A stretch of DNA of 64,000 bases, taken from assembly GCA_017883205.1 (NCBI GenBank), contig JADGNZ010000008.1, positions 1-64,000 of the forward strand, in the 5' to 3' direction. Position numbers and translations under genes: made by a program. This DNA is from Thermoanaerobaculia bacterium (GTDB lineage: Bacteria; Acidobacteriota; Thermoanaerobaculia; Gp7-AA8). Numbering within the stretch: the stretch's first letter is position 1; every line of letters starts with the position of its first letter. Of the stretch, positions 40,920 through 50,001 are shown piece after piece. Under the pieces are notes generated by a model. The model did no database searches. It saw only the letters and a list, made by a program, of their open reading frames with translations, and had not been told where the DNA came from.

Positions 40920-41637
40920 TCTGGTGAAGCTGCGGAAGAAGGCGAAGGGCGCGCGAGCGGCGGCGGAGACGCCGGCTGTCGGGAGTCGGGTGTCGGAGAA
41001 AGAATCGGCGTCGGCTGTCGGGAGTCGGGAGTCGGAGGAGACTCCGGTACTCGAACCCTCCACATTGTCTCAATCCGCAAAGCCGACGATCGAACAGCCA
41101 GCTCCGACCCCCGACCCCCGACGCACGACCCCCGCGGACGACAAACTTGCGCGATTCCGCGAGGAAGCTGGCAGGAGACGCGAAGGCTTCATCGAAGAAG
41201 AGGCCGCAACCAGCGCCGGCGATCAGGTGGAACTGCTCACATTTGTGCTTGCCGGCGAGCAGTACGCGGTATCGATCGATCACATCGTCGAGATCGTGAC
41301 GCCGCGCCCGGCCACGCACATTCCGAACGCCGACCGGTCGATCGTCGGGATCATGTCGCTCCGAGGCACGATCGTGACCGTCGTCGACGTCCGGCAGAAA
41401 CTGGGACATCCTCCTCGGCCCGGAAGTAGTGACACACGAACGATTGTTGCCGAGCGCAACGGAGAGACTCTCGGGTTCGAAGTCGATCGCGTTTTGCGCG
41501 TGCTCAAAGTCGGGACAACGGCGATCGAACCGCACCCGGTCGTCCATGCCAGCGAGCTAAGCGAAGCCATTCGCGGTGTCTTCCGGCACGCGAATGCGTT
41601 GACGATCCTCCTCGATTTGGACAAGCTACTGGCCTGA
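40912..41637 (+). CDS. cheW: CheW-like adaptor with repeat-encoded linker
   Basis: 241 aa from ATG 40912. The C-terminal CheW domain (about 100-240) includes LTFVLAGEQYAVSIDHIVEI, GIMSLRGTIVTVVDVRQKLG and FRHANALTILLDLDKLL. It couples CheA to chemoreceptors. The N-terminal 100 residues are a Ser/Glu/Pro-rich linker encoded partly by an iterated GGGAGTC element (40975-41044 and 41099-41135). A longer ATG at 40888 exists. Confidence 0.92.
   Translation: MVDLVKLRKKAKGARAAAETPAVGSRVSEKESASAVGSRESEETPVLEPSTLSQSAKPTIEQPAPTPDPRRTTPADDKLARFREEAGRRREGFIEEEAATSAGDQVELLTFVLAGEQYAVSIDHIVEIVTPRPATHIPNADRSIVGIMSLRGTIVTVVDVRQKLGHPPRPGSSDTRTIVAERNGETLGFEVDRVLRVLKVGTTAIEPHPVVHASELSEAIRGVFRHANALTILLDLDKLLA
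40975..41135. repeat. Iterated GGGAGTC inverted element inside cheW
   Basis: GGGAGTCGGGAGTCGG at 41019-41034, plus looser copies from 40975, give a 7-nt period; the right part (41099-41135) repeats GACCCCCGACCCCCGAC, its inverse complement. Both parts are in frame and encode Pro/Ser/Arg/Glu-rich linker. This is the clearest case of the element class entering coding DNA. Confidence 0.8.
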
Positions 41638-41646
41638 CTTGAGATC

Positions 41647-42507
41647 ATGGAACTTACATGCAAGCAATGTGGCGCGAGATTCCGCGCGGCGATCCCCGAG
41701 CCGTTGACACGCCCGGTACGTCTGGCTTGTCCTTCGTGCAGCAACCAGATGGTGCTCAAGCCGGCGTCCGAGACAGCGTCGGCAACGGCATCTACAGACA
41801 ACCCGCGGCCACACAGCACCCCGGCCCATACGGCGCGCCGGCGCATTGCCGTCATCGCCGACGAGCCGCGCCCCTTCCGAGCGTTTCTGGCTGAGCATCT
41901 GCGCCGGCTCGGCTTCGATGTGACGACGTTTGAAGGCGGCGAGCAGGCCTTCGACTTCGTGCGCCGCTCCCGCGCCGACCTCGCTATTGTCAACGTCTAC
42001 CTCAAGGGCAGACTCGGCGTCGAAGTGACGGAAGACATCCGCGCCGATCCCGCGCTGGAGCACACGCGAGTCATCTTGATCGGGGCTCTCTTCCGCGCCA
42101 ACCGCTTCCGCGCCAATCCGACGAATCTTTACGGCGCCGACGAGTACATCGAAGAGCAGATTCCTGAGCGAGAGTTCCGGCAGATCATCCGCAAACTCTT
42201 CCCGCAGGTCGGCCACACCGAGGAGCTACCGGTCGAGCCGAAGGAATACGACGAAGCGCGGCGCCTGGCCCGGCTCATCCTCAGCGACATCGTGATCTAC
42301 CACCCGGCGAAAGTAGAGGCCGGAATCCGCGACGACAACTTCTTCGAGGTGCTAAAGAACGAGATCGCCGAAGGCCGCGACTACTACGACTCGCGCGTCC
42401 CGTTGCGGGTCCGCCAGGACTCGGAGATTTTCTCCGAGACCCTGCAGTTGTTCGTGCGGATGAAGAGGGAAGAAGCTGGCCGTTTGATGACGGGGACGGA
42501 ACGATGA
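41647..42507 (+). CDS. Zinc-ribbon protein with degenerate receiver
   Basis: 286 aa. An N-terminal zinc ribbon (CKQCGARFRA ... CPSCSNQM, cysteines near 5, 8, 28, 31) is followed by a low-complexity linker and a receiver-like domain (about 65-180). The phosphoacceptor position reads VNVYLKG (Asn for Asp), so phosphorylation is unlikely. A C-terminal helical region follows (about 195-286), including DARRLARLILSDIVIYHPAKVE. It lies between cheW and the HEAT gene. It may be a phospho-independent adaptor. Confidence 0.82.
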   Translation: MELTCKQCGARFRAAIPEPLTRPVRLACPSCSNQMVLKPASETASATASTDNPRPHSTPAHTARRRIAVIADEPRPFRAFLAEHLRRLGFDVTTFEGGEQAFDFVRRSRADLAIVNVYLKGRLGVEVTEDIRADPALEHTRVILIGALFRANRFRANPTNLYGADEYIEEQIPEREFRQIIRKLFPQVGHTEELPVEPKEYDEARRLARLILSDIVIYHPAKVEAGIRDDNFFEVLKNEIAEGRDYYDSRVPLRVRQDSEIFSETLQLFVRMKREEAGRLMTGTER

Positions 42508-42594
42508 GGTCGCGAGGATCTGAGGTTGCGCGGTCTCGGAGTAAGGCAGCGAAACACCGCGCGACCGCGCGACCGCGAGACTGCGAGACCGCAA
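42507..42594. repeat. Iterated CCGCGAGA inverted element before the HEAT gene
   Basis: The right arm repeats CCGCGCGA/CCGCGAGA with an 8-nt period (42556-42590); the left arm (42509-42541) carries the complementary GGTTGCGCGGTCTCGG. It ends directly at the HEAT ATG (42596). Confidence 0.7.
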
Positions 42595-42595
42595 C

Positions 42596-44812
42596 ATGAA
42601 CGCCGATCCCCAACTCCTCGAACAGGCCCGCTCGTCCGATGCCGACGCGCGGCAGAAAGCGGCCTATCTCGTCGCGCACATGGTCGACGAGCGGAACTAT
42701 CCGCTGATGTTCGAGCTCCTCGGCGACAAGGATTGGCGCGTCCGTAAGACCATCGTCGACGGCCTGCTGCACGATCTGCAGCCCGAGGTCGTCACAGGTC
42801 TGCTCGATGCGTTGGCGGATGCCGAGAACGCAGGCAAGCGCAACTCCGCAACCGAAGCGCTGGTCAGGATTGGCGAACCTGCGATCAGGCCGATCGTCGA
42901 CCGTCTGCGCATCGAGAAAGACGTCGACGTCCGCTTGTCGCTCGTCAATCTCCTCGGCGACCTTCGCAGCAGCGACGCTTTCGACATCCTCGTCGAGTCT
43001 CTGGAAGGAGAGCCCGACATCAACGTCTCTTCGTCGATCGTCTCCTCCCTCGGCAAGTACCGTGATGCCGCGGCGTTGCCTCATCTCATGCGCGTTTTGA
43101 AGCGCGAAGATCTGTGGCTCAAGTTTCACGCCGTGGAAGCGTTTGGCGAGATCGGCGATCGGGCCGCGCTGCCCGCGATCATGCCGCTCTACGCGGAGAA
43201 GTCGCTTCGCAAACCGGTGCTGGAAGCGATCGGCAAGATTGCCGATGTCGGCACGGTCTCGTTTCTCCTGCGGATCATCGCGTCCGAGGAAAGGCTGAAC
43301 CTGACGGCGTTGCGAGCGCTCGTGAGGATTGCTGAGGCGAGCAAACCGAAGATCGTGGAACAGGCGGAACGAACGCTGATTCAGCGCAAGTTCCGCGAGT
43401 CCTTCCCGGAGTCGAAGATTGGTCCGCTCATCGATCACCTGCACGCTACCCCGAAGCGCGACGTCCGCTCGTTCATCATCAAATTCCTGGGATGGTCCGG
43501 CGACATGCGGGCGCTGCCGGTGCTGATGAACTGCCTGCAGCATCCCGACTCCGCCGAGACGGCTGCTCAAGCTCTGACCGACTTCGGCGACGGTGCCGTA
43601 CCGGCCGTTCTGGAAATGCTTCGCACCGCGGAAGAGGACGAGATCATCGCGCTGCTGTTGCGCGTGCTGAACGTCATCGGCGGCCGCGACGCCGGTCCGA
43701 ACATCCTCCCGCTCCTCGATCACGAAAACGCTCTGATCCGCCGCCTGGCGATCGAAACGCTGGGCGAGATCACTGACCCGCGCTCGATCGACTACCTGCT
43801 CGCGAAGCTCGACGACACCGACGTGGCGTCGCAGCAGGCCGCGGTCAACGCCATCTCCGGTCTCGTCGCCGCCTATCCGGAGAAAAAAGGCGAAGTCCTG
43901 ACCAGGATACGCAGGCTGCTGCAGGCGCCCTCGGTCCCCATGAAACTCAACTCTCTCTCCGTGTTCGTCAACATCCAGGGAGACGGGTATCACGACGAAT
44001 TGCTCCTGGCCTCGAAGGACAGCGATCCCGTAATCCGGCAGAAGGCCATCTCACTGATGGGGAAGTTCAGCGAAGAACGGTTCGGCGATCAGCTCGTGCT
44101 TTCGCTGACCGACGAAGCAACGGCGGTGCGTCTCGCGGCGATCAACGCCATCGTCCGGCATCTCCCCGCGCAAGGCCTCGATCCGTTGATCAGCGCTTTG
44201 GAAGACTCCGACATCTGGATTCGTACTTCTGCCGCGCAGGCGCTCGGCGAATACCGGCATCCGGATGCCTTGCAGCCGCTCATGCACCATCTCGCGTACG
44301 ACCTTCCACCCGTCCGCATCGCCGCGATCGAGGCGCTCGGCAAGTCGGGGGACGAGCGTGTGAAGGACGTGCTCTTCAACTGCGCTCACGAATCCGATCT
44401 CGAGATTCGCCGCGCCGCCATCCTCGCGCTGGGACGCGTGCCCGGTGACGAGGTCTTCGACTACCTGATGTTCGCGACGACGGATGACGATTGGCGTGTG
44501 CGCGCCGCGGCCGTGACCTCGGTTGCCGTTCGCGGCGATCTCACCGCGCTGCCGGCACTGCATGTGGCGCTGCAGGATCCGGATACCTACGTGCAGCAGT
44601 CCGCCGTCATGGCGCTCGACAAACTGCCGGATCGTTCGTCGTTTCCGCATCTGTTCCGAGCCCTGGAGAACAGCGCCATTCTCGACGAGGTCTCGGATCT
44701 CTTTGTCCGACACAAACAGTTCTACCGCGATCTTCTGGAGGAGGCGTGGCGCACGGCCGACAGCCGGCGCGAGGTGGTGATCGCGGCGATTCTGCAGGCA
44801 ATGAAGGGGTAG
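42596..44812 (+). CDS. Large HEAT-repeat protein of the chemosensory cluster
   Basis: 738 aa, all-helical, with about 20 HEAT repeats and no membrane segment. Repeats such as DWRVRKTIVDGLLHDL, DVRLSLVNLLGDLRS, LWLKFHAVEAFGEIGDRAAL and DWRVRAAAVTSVAV are clear. It is likely a cytoplasmic scaffold that binds signalling proteins. It is co-oriented between the zinc-ribbon receiver and CheR. HEAT proteins are also encoded by other genes in this window (22820, 52005). Confidence 0.9.
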   Translation: MNADPQLLEQARSSDADARQKAAYLVAHMVDERNYPLMFELLGDKDWRVRKTIVDGLLHDLQPEVVTGLLDALADAENAGKRNSATEALVRIGEPAIRPIVDRLRIEKDVDVRLSLVNLLGDLRSSDAFDILVESLEGEPDINVSSSIVSSLGKYRDAAALPHLMRVLKREDLWLKFHAVEAFGEIGDRAALPAIMPLYAEKSLRKPVLEAIGKIADVGTVSFLLRIIASEERLNLTALRALVRIAEASKPKIVEQAERTLIQRKFRESFPESKIGPLIDHLHATPKRDVRSFIIKFLGWSGDMRALPVLMNCLQHPDSAETAAQALTDFGDGAVPAVLEMLRTAEEDEIIALLLRVLNVIGGRDAGPNILPLLDHENALIRRLAIETLGEITDPRSIDYLLAKLDDTDVASQQAAVNAISGLVAAYPEKKGEVLTRIRRLLQAPSVPMKLNSLSVFVNIQGDGYHDELLLASKDSDPVIRQKAISLMGKFSEERFGDQLVLSLTDEATAVRLAAINAIVRHLPAQGLDPLISALEDSDIWIRTSAAQALGEYRHPDALQPLMHHLAYDLPPVRIAAIEALGKSGDERVKDVLFNCAHESDLEIRRAAILALGRVPGDEVFDYLMFATTDDDWRVRAAAVTSVAVRGDLTALPALHVALQDPDTYVQQSAVMALDKLPDRSSFPHLFRALENSAILDEVSDLFVRHKQFYRDLLEEAWRTADSRREVVIAAILQAMKG

Positions 44813-45081
44813 TGAAGCAGAGATCAGAGACTAGAGATCCGAGATCAGGAGAAGCAGTCGGTTTCCGATCTCTCGGCTCTGATCTCTGGAGTGAGAGAGA
44901 AGCAGTGATCAGAGACCAGGGATCAGAGATCAGGGTCAGGACAGCGTGTCGTCCTCAATCTCTGATCGCTTGTCTCCGATCACTTAGCAATGAGCATAGA
45001 GAAGTGATTGGAGACCAGAGATCCGGCTCGATGACGTGCATTCCTGATCTCTGATCTCTAGTCCCTGATCTCTGGTGTCCC
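44813..45081. repeat. Iterated GATCAGA/TCTGATC inverted element between HEAT and cheR
   Basis: Several blocks of AGATCAG words (44818-44860, 44896-44935) and their complements CTGATCTCTGATCTCT (45045-45078) fill the 269-bp gap. The period is 7 nt. The same word is used at 50511-50580 and 53969-54115. No gene can be supported in this stretch. Confidence 0.9.
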
Positions 45082-45933
45082 ATGTCCACATTCAATCTGT
45101 CCCTGAATCACCATCTCGATCTGCCGGACGACGTGTTCAGGCTGATGCGGGATCAGATTTACAAGCGGACAGGAATGTGGTTCTCCGACAACTCGAAGTA
45201 CCTGCTGCAGAAGCGGCTCTCGCCTCGCGCCAAGGAGTTGAACTTCGACTCGTTCCAGAAGTACTTTTACTTTCTACAGTACGACCCGCGCGCCGAAGCC
45301 GAGTTCGACCAGATCTACGACCTCGTCACGACGAATGAGACCTATTTCTTTCGCGAGCCCGCGCAGCTCGCTGCGTTCGCTGAGGAGATCGTTCCCGAGA
45401 TCCTCAGCCGCAAGACCGTGAAGAAGATCCGCATCTGGTCTGCTGGTTGTTCCTCCGGCGAAGAACCGTATTCGATCGCCATGCTGCTGTCGGAAGCCGG
45501 ACACTACGACCACGCCGTCTTCGAGATCTTCGCCAGCGACATCAACCAGCAGGTGCTGGCCAAGGCGCGGCGCGGGCACTATCGCGAGAGCGCGTTCCGG
45601 GCCACGGAGATCCCGCTGCGCGACAAGTACTTCAGCCCCAACCTCGACGGATCGTGGCGGCTGCACGACGACATCCGCAACCGCGTTTCCTTCGGCCGCC
45701 TCAACCTCTACGACGAAGCGCGCGTCTCACTCCTCGGCCACCTCGACATCATCTTCTGCCGCAACGTCATCATCTATTTCGACGACGTCTCGAAGAAGGT
45801 GGTCGTCACGAACTTCTACAACCGGCTCGCCGAGTCCGGCTACCTCCTTCTCGGCCACAGCGAGTCGCTCATTTCTCTCTCCACGCAATTCAAACTGCGC
45901 CACCTGAAAAACGACATGGTTTACCAGAAGTAA
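45082..45933 (+). CDS. cheR: Chemotaxis methyltransferase CheR
   Basis: 283 aa. N-terminal helical domain (about 12-75) with RDQIYKRTGMWFSDNSKYLL, and a C-terminal SAM-dependent domain with IWSAGCSSGEEPYSIAMLL (motif I), FASDINQQVL and IIFCRNVIIYFD (motif IV-like). It methylates glutamates of chemoreceptors; no receptor is present in the window. ATG 45082 follows directly on an iterated repeat element. Confidence 0.96.
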   Translation: MSTFNLSLNHHLDLPDDVFRLMRDQIYKRTGMWFSDNSKYLLQKRLSPRAKELNFDSFQKYFYFLQYDPRAEAEFDQIYDLVTTNETYFFREPAQLAAFAEEIVPEILSRKTVKKIRIWSAGCSSGEEPYSIAMLLSEAGHYDHAVFEIFASDINQQVLAKARRGHYRESAFRATEIPLRDKYFSPNLDGSWRLHDDIRNRVSFGRLNLYDEARVSLLGHLDIIFCRNVIIYFDDVSKKVVVTNFYNRLAESGYLLLGHSESLISLSTQFKLRHLKNDMVYQK

Positions 45934-45941
45934 CGCGCTGG

Positions 45942-45957
45942 TAGGATGCCCGCCCGA
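45942..45957 (+). promoter_or_regulatory. -10 box of cheB, near-leaderless
   Basis: TAGGAT (45942-45947) is 10 nt before ATG 45958 and no Shine-Dalgarno is seen. This supports the second of two in-frame ATGs (45946, 45958). Confidence 0.45.
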
Positions 45958-47028
45958 ATGCCCCTCCGTGCCCTCGTCATCGACGACTCCGCCTACAACC
46001 GCGTGACGATCTCGCGGATGCTCGAGTCGTCACCGAAGATCAAGGTCGTAGCCACCGCCGTCAACGGTGAAGACGGGATCAAGCAGGTGATGAAGCACAA
46101 GCCTGACGTGATCACGCTCGATCTCGAGATGCCGGTCATGGACGGCTTCGCGTTTCTGCGCTGGCTGATGGCAAATATCCCGACGGCGGTCATCGCCGTG
46201 TCGTCGCGATCGAGCGACCGGAGCGTCTTCAAGGCTCTCGACCTCGGCGCGATTGACTTCATCGGCAAGCCAGGCGGACGCGTTTCGCCGCGGCTCGAGG
46301 AGATCGAGCGCGATCTCGTTGCCAAAGTGCTGCAGGTTGCCGACATCCGCATGGAGAATCTGCGGCGACGGATCGTCGAGGAGGAACATCTCGAACCGCA
46401 GGACACAGGTCCGTCAGCCGTTTGCGAGGGCGGGATCGAGCTCGTCGCCATCGGCTGCTCCACGGGCGGCCCGCCGGCGCTGCAGCATGTTTTTCAATCG
46501 CTGCCGCTGCTGCCGATTCCGATCGTCGTCGCGCAGCACATGCCCCCGGCCTTCACCCGTCTCTTCGCTGAGCGCGTCAACAAGCTCACCAGCTATACCG
46601 TGAAAGAGGCCGACGACGGCGAGAAGATCGAGAACGGGACGGTCTACATCGCACCCGGCGGCATGCAGATGGAAGTGCGCCGGAACGCGGACGGGCTGCT
46701 CCTACGGACGTTTCCCGCAAAGCTCGCCGACGTCTACGCGCCATCCGTCGACCGGCTTCTCATCTCCGCCAGCGACGCCTGCGGTGAGCGCCTCGTGGCC
46801 ATCATCATGACCGGCATGGGCGACGATGGCGCGCAAGCCATCCGCCGCGTCCGCGAGCGAGGCGGCAAGACGATCGCCGAATCCGCCCAAAGCGCCATCA
46901 TCTTCGGCATGCCGAACGAAGCAATCAAGACCGGGTGCGTCGATCAAGTGCTCCCGCTCGGCGAGATCCCGCGGGCGATTCACCGTTTGTGCAGCGGGGG
47001 CGACCTCAGCGCCGGTAAAGCTGGTTGA
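45958..47028 (+). CDS. cheB: Protein-glutamate methylesterase CheB
   Basis: 356 aa from ATG 45958. Receiver domain with IDDSAYNRV, phosphoacceptor in LDLEMPVMDG (about 60) and SSRSS; a catalytic domain with Ser in IGCSTGGPP (about 169), His in AQHMPP (about 195) and Asp in TGMGDDGA (about 289), the complete Ser-His-Asp triad. It demethylates or deamidates receptors when phosphorylated by CheA. It ends ten bp from the convergent gatA gene. Confidence 0.96.
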   Translation: MPLRALVIDDSAYNRVTISRMLESSPKIKVVATAVNGEDGIKQVMKHKPDVITLDLEMPVMDGFAFLRWLMANIPTAVIAVSSRSSDRSVFKALDLGAIDFIGKPGGRVSPRLEEIERDLVAKVLQVADIRMENLRRRIVEEEHLEPQDTGPSAVCEGGIELVAIGCSTGGPPALQHVFQSLPLLPIPIVVAQHMPPAFTRLFAERVNKLTSYTVKEADDGEKIENGTVYIAPGGMQMEVRRNADGLLLRTFPAKLADVYAPSVDRLLISASDACGERLVAIIMTGMGDDGAQAIRRVRERGGKTIAESAQSAIIFGMPNEAIKTGCVDQVLPLGEIPRAIHRLCSGGDLSAGKAG

Positions 47029-47038
47029 CGGCCAATCG

Positions 47039-48430
47039 TCAGGTGCACACCGGCGGCAATTCGCGCCAGTATCCGGTCTCGCGCTCGAACGCGCTGGCGG
47101 CACGGAACAGGGCGCGCTCGGAAAACCGAGGCCCCATGATCTGCAACGACAGCGGCAGCTTCCCGCGCCAAAAACCGGAGGGGACCGCGATGGCCGGGAT
47201 GCCGACGAGGTTCGCGGGGGCGGTGAAAATGTCGCTCAGGTACATCGCCAGTGGATCGTCGGTCTTTGCGCCGATGGCGAATGCCGCCTCGGGAGTCGTC
47301 GGCGTCAAAAGGTAATCGAAGCGGGCAAACGCGGCGTCGAAATCGGCGCGCAGCCTCGCTCGCACGGCCTGGGCGCGGCCGTAGTAAGCATCGTAGTAGC
47401 CGGACGAAAGGGCGAAGGTGCCGAGCATGATCCGACGCTTCACCTCGTCGCCGAAACCTTCGCCGCGTGACTCGAAGTAGACCTCGCGAATCGTCTTCGC
47501 GCGCGCGCTGCGATGTCCGTAGCGGATGCCGTCGAACCGCGAAAGATTCGCGCTCGCCTCGGCGTTCGCCACGATGTAGTAGACGGCGATGGCGTAGCCG
47601 ATGGTCGGAACACTGACCTCTTCGATGACCGCGCCAGCGCCGCGAAGTACGGCCAGAGCGTCGTCGAAATTGGCGCGCACCTCTCCTTCCAGTTGCGAGA
47701 CCGCTTCCCGAACGACGCCGAAGCGCAGCCCTCGAATGCCGGCGTCGAGATCCGCGGCGTAGTCATCGACTGGCGCGAATGACGACGTCGAATCGAGCGG
47801 ATCGGGCCCGGCGATCACGCCGAGGAGCTCGGCGCACTCGCGGACGGTCTTGGTCAGGATCCCGATCTGATCGACACTCGATCCAAACGCCACCAAGCCG
47901 TTCCGGCTTATGCGGCCGTAGGTCGGTTTCAGTCCGACCACACCGCAGAGCGCCGCAGGCTGACGCACGGAGCCGCCGGTCTCTGAGCCGAGAGCAGCGG
48001 GCACCATCCGCGCGGCCACGGCGACTGCCGAGCCGCCCGACGATCCACCTGGCACGCGAGTCGGATCCCACGGATTTCGAGCCGTGCCGAACGCGGAATG
48101 CTCGGTCGACGATCCCATCGCGAACTCGTCGAGATTGGTTTTGCCGACGATGCTGCAGCCGGACTGGCGCAACCGCGCCACGGCCGTCGCGTCGAACGGC
48201 GAGACGAACGACCCGAGAATCCGCGACGCGCACGTCGTCGGCATACCGGTGGTGACGATGTTGTCCTTCACCGCGACCGGCATTCCACCGGCGGCATCAC
48301 GGGCAACATGCAGAAACGCGTTCAGCGCGGGGTTGCGCTCGTCGATGGCGCAGAGCGAGGCGTCGACAAGTTCACGCGCGGTGGCCGCAGTCTTCGCCTC
48401 GTGCCACGGAAGGTTAAGAAGCTCACTCAC
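47039..48430 (-). CDS. gatA: Aspartyl/glutamyl-tRNA amidotransferase subunit A
   Basis: 463 aa amidase-signature protein that releases ammonia from glutamine for transamidation of Asp- or Glu-tRNA. Visible: catalytic Lys in VAVKDNIVT (about 54), and GGSSGGSAVAVAA and GSETGGSVRQPAALCGVVGLKP with the Ser-cisSer-Lys triad. The usual length is 480-490. It overlaps gatC by 8 nt and both are on the minus strand. gatB is not in this window. A simple amidase is an alternative, but the gatC neighbour argues against it. Confidence 0.95.
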   Translation of the reverse strand: MSELLNLPWHEAKTAATARELVDASLCAIDERNPALNAFLHVARDAAGGMPVAVKDNIVTTGMPTTCASRILGSFVSPFDATAVARLRQSGCSIVGKTNLDEFAMGSSTEHSAFGTARNPWDPTRVPGGSSGGSAVAVAARMVPAALGSETGGSVRQPAALCGVVGLKPTYGRISRNGLVAFGSSVDQIGILTKTVRECAELLGVIAGPDPLDSTSSFAPVDDYAADLDAGIRGLRFGVVREAVSQLEGEVRANFDDALAVLRGAGAVIEEVSVPTIGYAIAVYYIVANAEASANLSRFDGIRYGHRSARAKTIREVYFESRGEGFGDEVKRRIMLGTFALSSGYYDAYYGRAQAVRARLRADFDAAFARFDYLLTPTTPEAAFAIGAKTDDPLAMYLSDIFTAPANLVGIPAIAVPSGFWRGKLPLSLQIMGPRFSERALFRAASAFERETGYWRELPPVCT

Positions 48431-48710
48431 CGATCACCTTCGGAACGATGAAGTGCCCGTCGGCGCTGAACGCGGGAGCGTTCGACGCCACTGCCGCACG
48501 ATCGACGGATGGCCGCGGCACGTCGTCGCGCAGCGGTGTGGCCTCGGCGGACGAACCGCTGTCGAATCCGGCGACGTCCACCTCGCGAAGTTGGTCGATG
48601 TACGAGAGGATCTTCGTCATCTCGCCGGCCATCCGGTCCAGACCGGCGTCATCGAATTCGAGATGGGCCAGGCCGGCGATACGCTTTGCTTCGTCGCGGT
48701 CGATCTTCAT
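48423..48710 (-). CDS. gatC: Aspartyl/glutamyl-tRNA amidotransferase subunit C
   Basis: 95 aa, the normal size. Helix motif MKIDRDEAKRIAGLAHLE and MTKILSYIDQLREVDVAGFD, with the C-terminal HFIVPKVIG, are diagnostic. It folds around GatA and stabilises it. ATG 48710 has TACACT (48720-48725) 9 nt upstream, again near-leaderless. The box lies just below the 3' end of the next gene upstream on the same strand (48739). Confidence 0.95.
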   Translation of the reverse strand: MKIDRDEAKRIAGLAHLEFDDAGLDRMAGEMTKILSYIDQLREVDVAGFDSGSSAEATPLRDDVPRPSVDRAAVASNAPAFSADGHFIVPKVIGE

Positions 48711-48738
48711 CGGGCGCGAAGTGTATCGCGACGCTGCG

Positions 48739-50001
48739 CTACATCGTGGCACGCGCGAAGTCGCTCTCCGACTTCGCCGAGAGAATCGCATCAATCTGTT
48801 GCGGACTTAGGGGCGGAGCCTGCTGTTTTTCTCTTTGGCCGCCCAACTCGATCTGCAGATCGTTTCCGTTCTTGAACGAACTTCGGCGCTTTACCAGAGC
48901 CAACGGCACGTTTTCCTTCGCAAGCACAGCCACTACCAAGCGAGCCATGTTGAATGGAACCTTCGACCCGAGAAAGAGAACGTTCGTGCGGAAGGTGTCT
49001 CCGGCCGGCGCCTCGGAGATGATGACCCGAAATCCGGCGCGCTCGAGTTGCGAACGGATCGCATCCAGATGCGGTGCGATGTCGGCTCGGCGAAAAAGCA
49101 TGAAGTCGTAGTTCGAGGCAAGGCGCACCCACATCTCCCCGCCATCATCACCGGGGATTCTCGTCCGGATGTTATAGGCAGGGAGAGAGTTGAAGCGGAA
49201 TCGTTCATGAACTCGAGTAAAGAATCCTGTGTGGGCCTGAAGGCTGACATGGCCGCTGAGTCGCGGGCTCCACGGGATCGGACAGAAATAGTCTTGGCCT
49301 AGCTGGCGTGTTTCCGTTCCTCTTAGCGGCACGGTGGTGGTGTCGGTGATGTAACGCAGATCGTACCGGTCGTCTCCCAGCCGGACATAGACCTCGGTAT
49401 CCGCAGAATCATCAAGCTTTCCCATCCGCACAGACTCGATGATCAAGCGCGCAGTGGTCACTTCATCAGCGAATGCGGAACTGATCAGCTCAAAGGACGG
49501 TGGGTGAAGCTCAGAATCGCTCACGGGAGTGGCGACGGCGCCGACGGTAGTTCCTTCGAGGTTGATATCGAGATCCTCGAAGTTCCCGGACCATCGGCGG
49601 TAATGCAGCCGGTAAGGTCGATAGGTAGAAGCGTGATAGATCTTCGCGTCAAGATCGCCAGTCACCAGAAGCGGCATGAACTCGCGCATCGACATTACAG
49701 CGTAGAAGTCGCCGGTCGAATTCACGGCGTAAAGGCGATCCAGCTTGACCTCATATCCCACGGCGGAGACTGCTCCCGTCGGCTCCTTCACCTCCACATG
49801 CCCTCCGACAACATAGTCACCGGCCGTGAGCCGGAAGAGGACTACCACGAACGCGGCGCAGAACATGAAGTAGACGATCGCGCGCACCCAGGCAGGTGCC
49901 GTCTCTCTGAGTTTGTCGATTTGTTGTTCAAGGAACCTGATAGCACCCGCACGCGAAGCGTTGAGGCCACTCGCAGACTCCGTCTGTTGGTTTTCGGACA
50001 T
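48739..50001 (-). CDS. Hypothetical single-pass membrane protein
   Basis: 420 aa. A cytoplasmic N-terminus, one transmembrane helix (about 40-60: AIVYFMFCAAFVVVLFRL), then a mostly beta-rich extracytoplasmic region (about 65-290) and a C-terminal alpha/beta segment (about 300-390) with AIRSQLERAGFRVI and LFLGSKVPFNMARLVVAVL, which recalls LytR_C-type or SPOR-like folds. No catalytic motif is visible. GGAGG precedes ATG 50001. It is the only gene between gatC and the region before the selenoprotein ORF. I do not recognise it. Confidence 0.8.
   Translation of the reverse strand: MSENQQTESASGLNASRAGAIRFLEQQIDKLRETAPAWVRAIVYFMFCAAFVVVLFRLTAGDYVVGGHVEVKEPTGAVSAVGYEVKLDRLYAVNSTGDFYAVMSMREFMPLLVTGDLDAKIYHASTYRPYRLHYRRWSGNFEDLDINLEGTTVGAVATPVSDSELHPPSFELISSAFADEVTTARLIIESVRMGKLDDSADTEVYVRLGDDRYDLRYITDTTTVPLRGTETRQLGQDYFCPIPWSPRLSGHVSLQAHTGFFTRVHERFRFNSLPAYNIRTRIPGDDGGEMWVRLASNYDFMLFRRADIAPHLDAIRSQLERAGFRVIISEAPAGDTFRTNVLFLGSKVPFNMARLVVAVLAKENVPLALVKRRSSFKNGNDLQIELGGQREKQQAPPLSPQQIDAILSAKSESDFARATM

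Noticed and set aside
47029-47038. Terminator between cheB and gatA
   Set aside because: Only ten bp separate the convergent genes and no hairpin with U-tract is visible.
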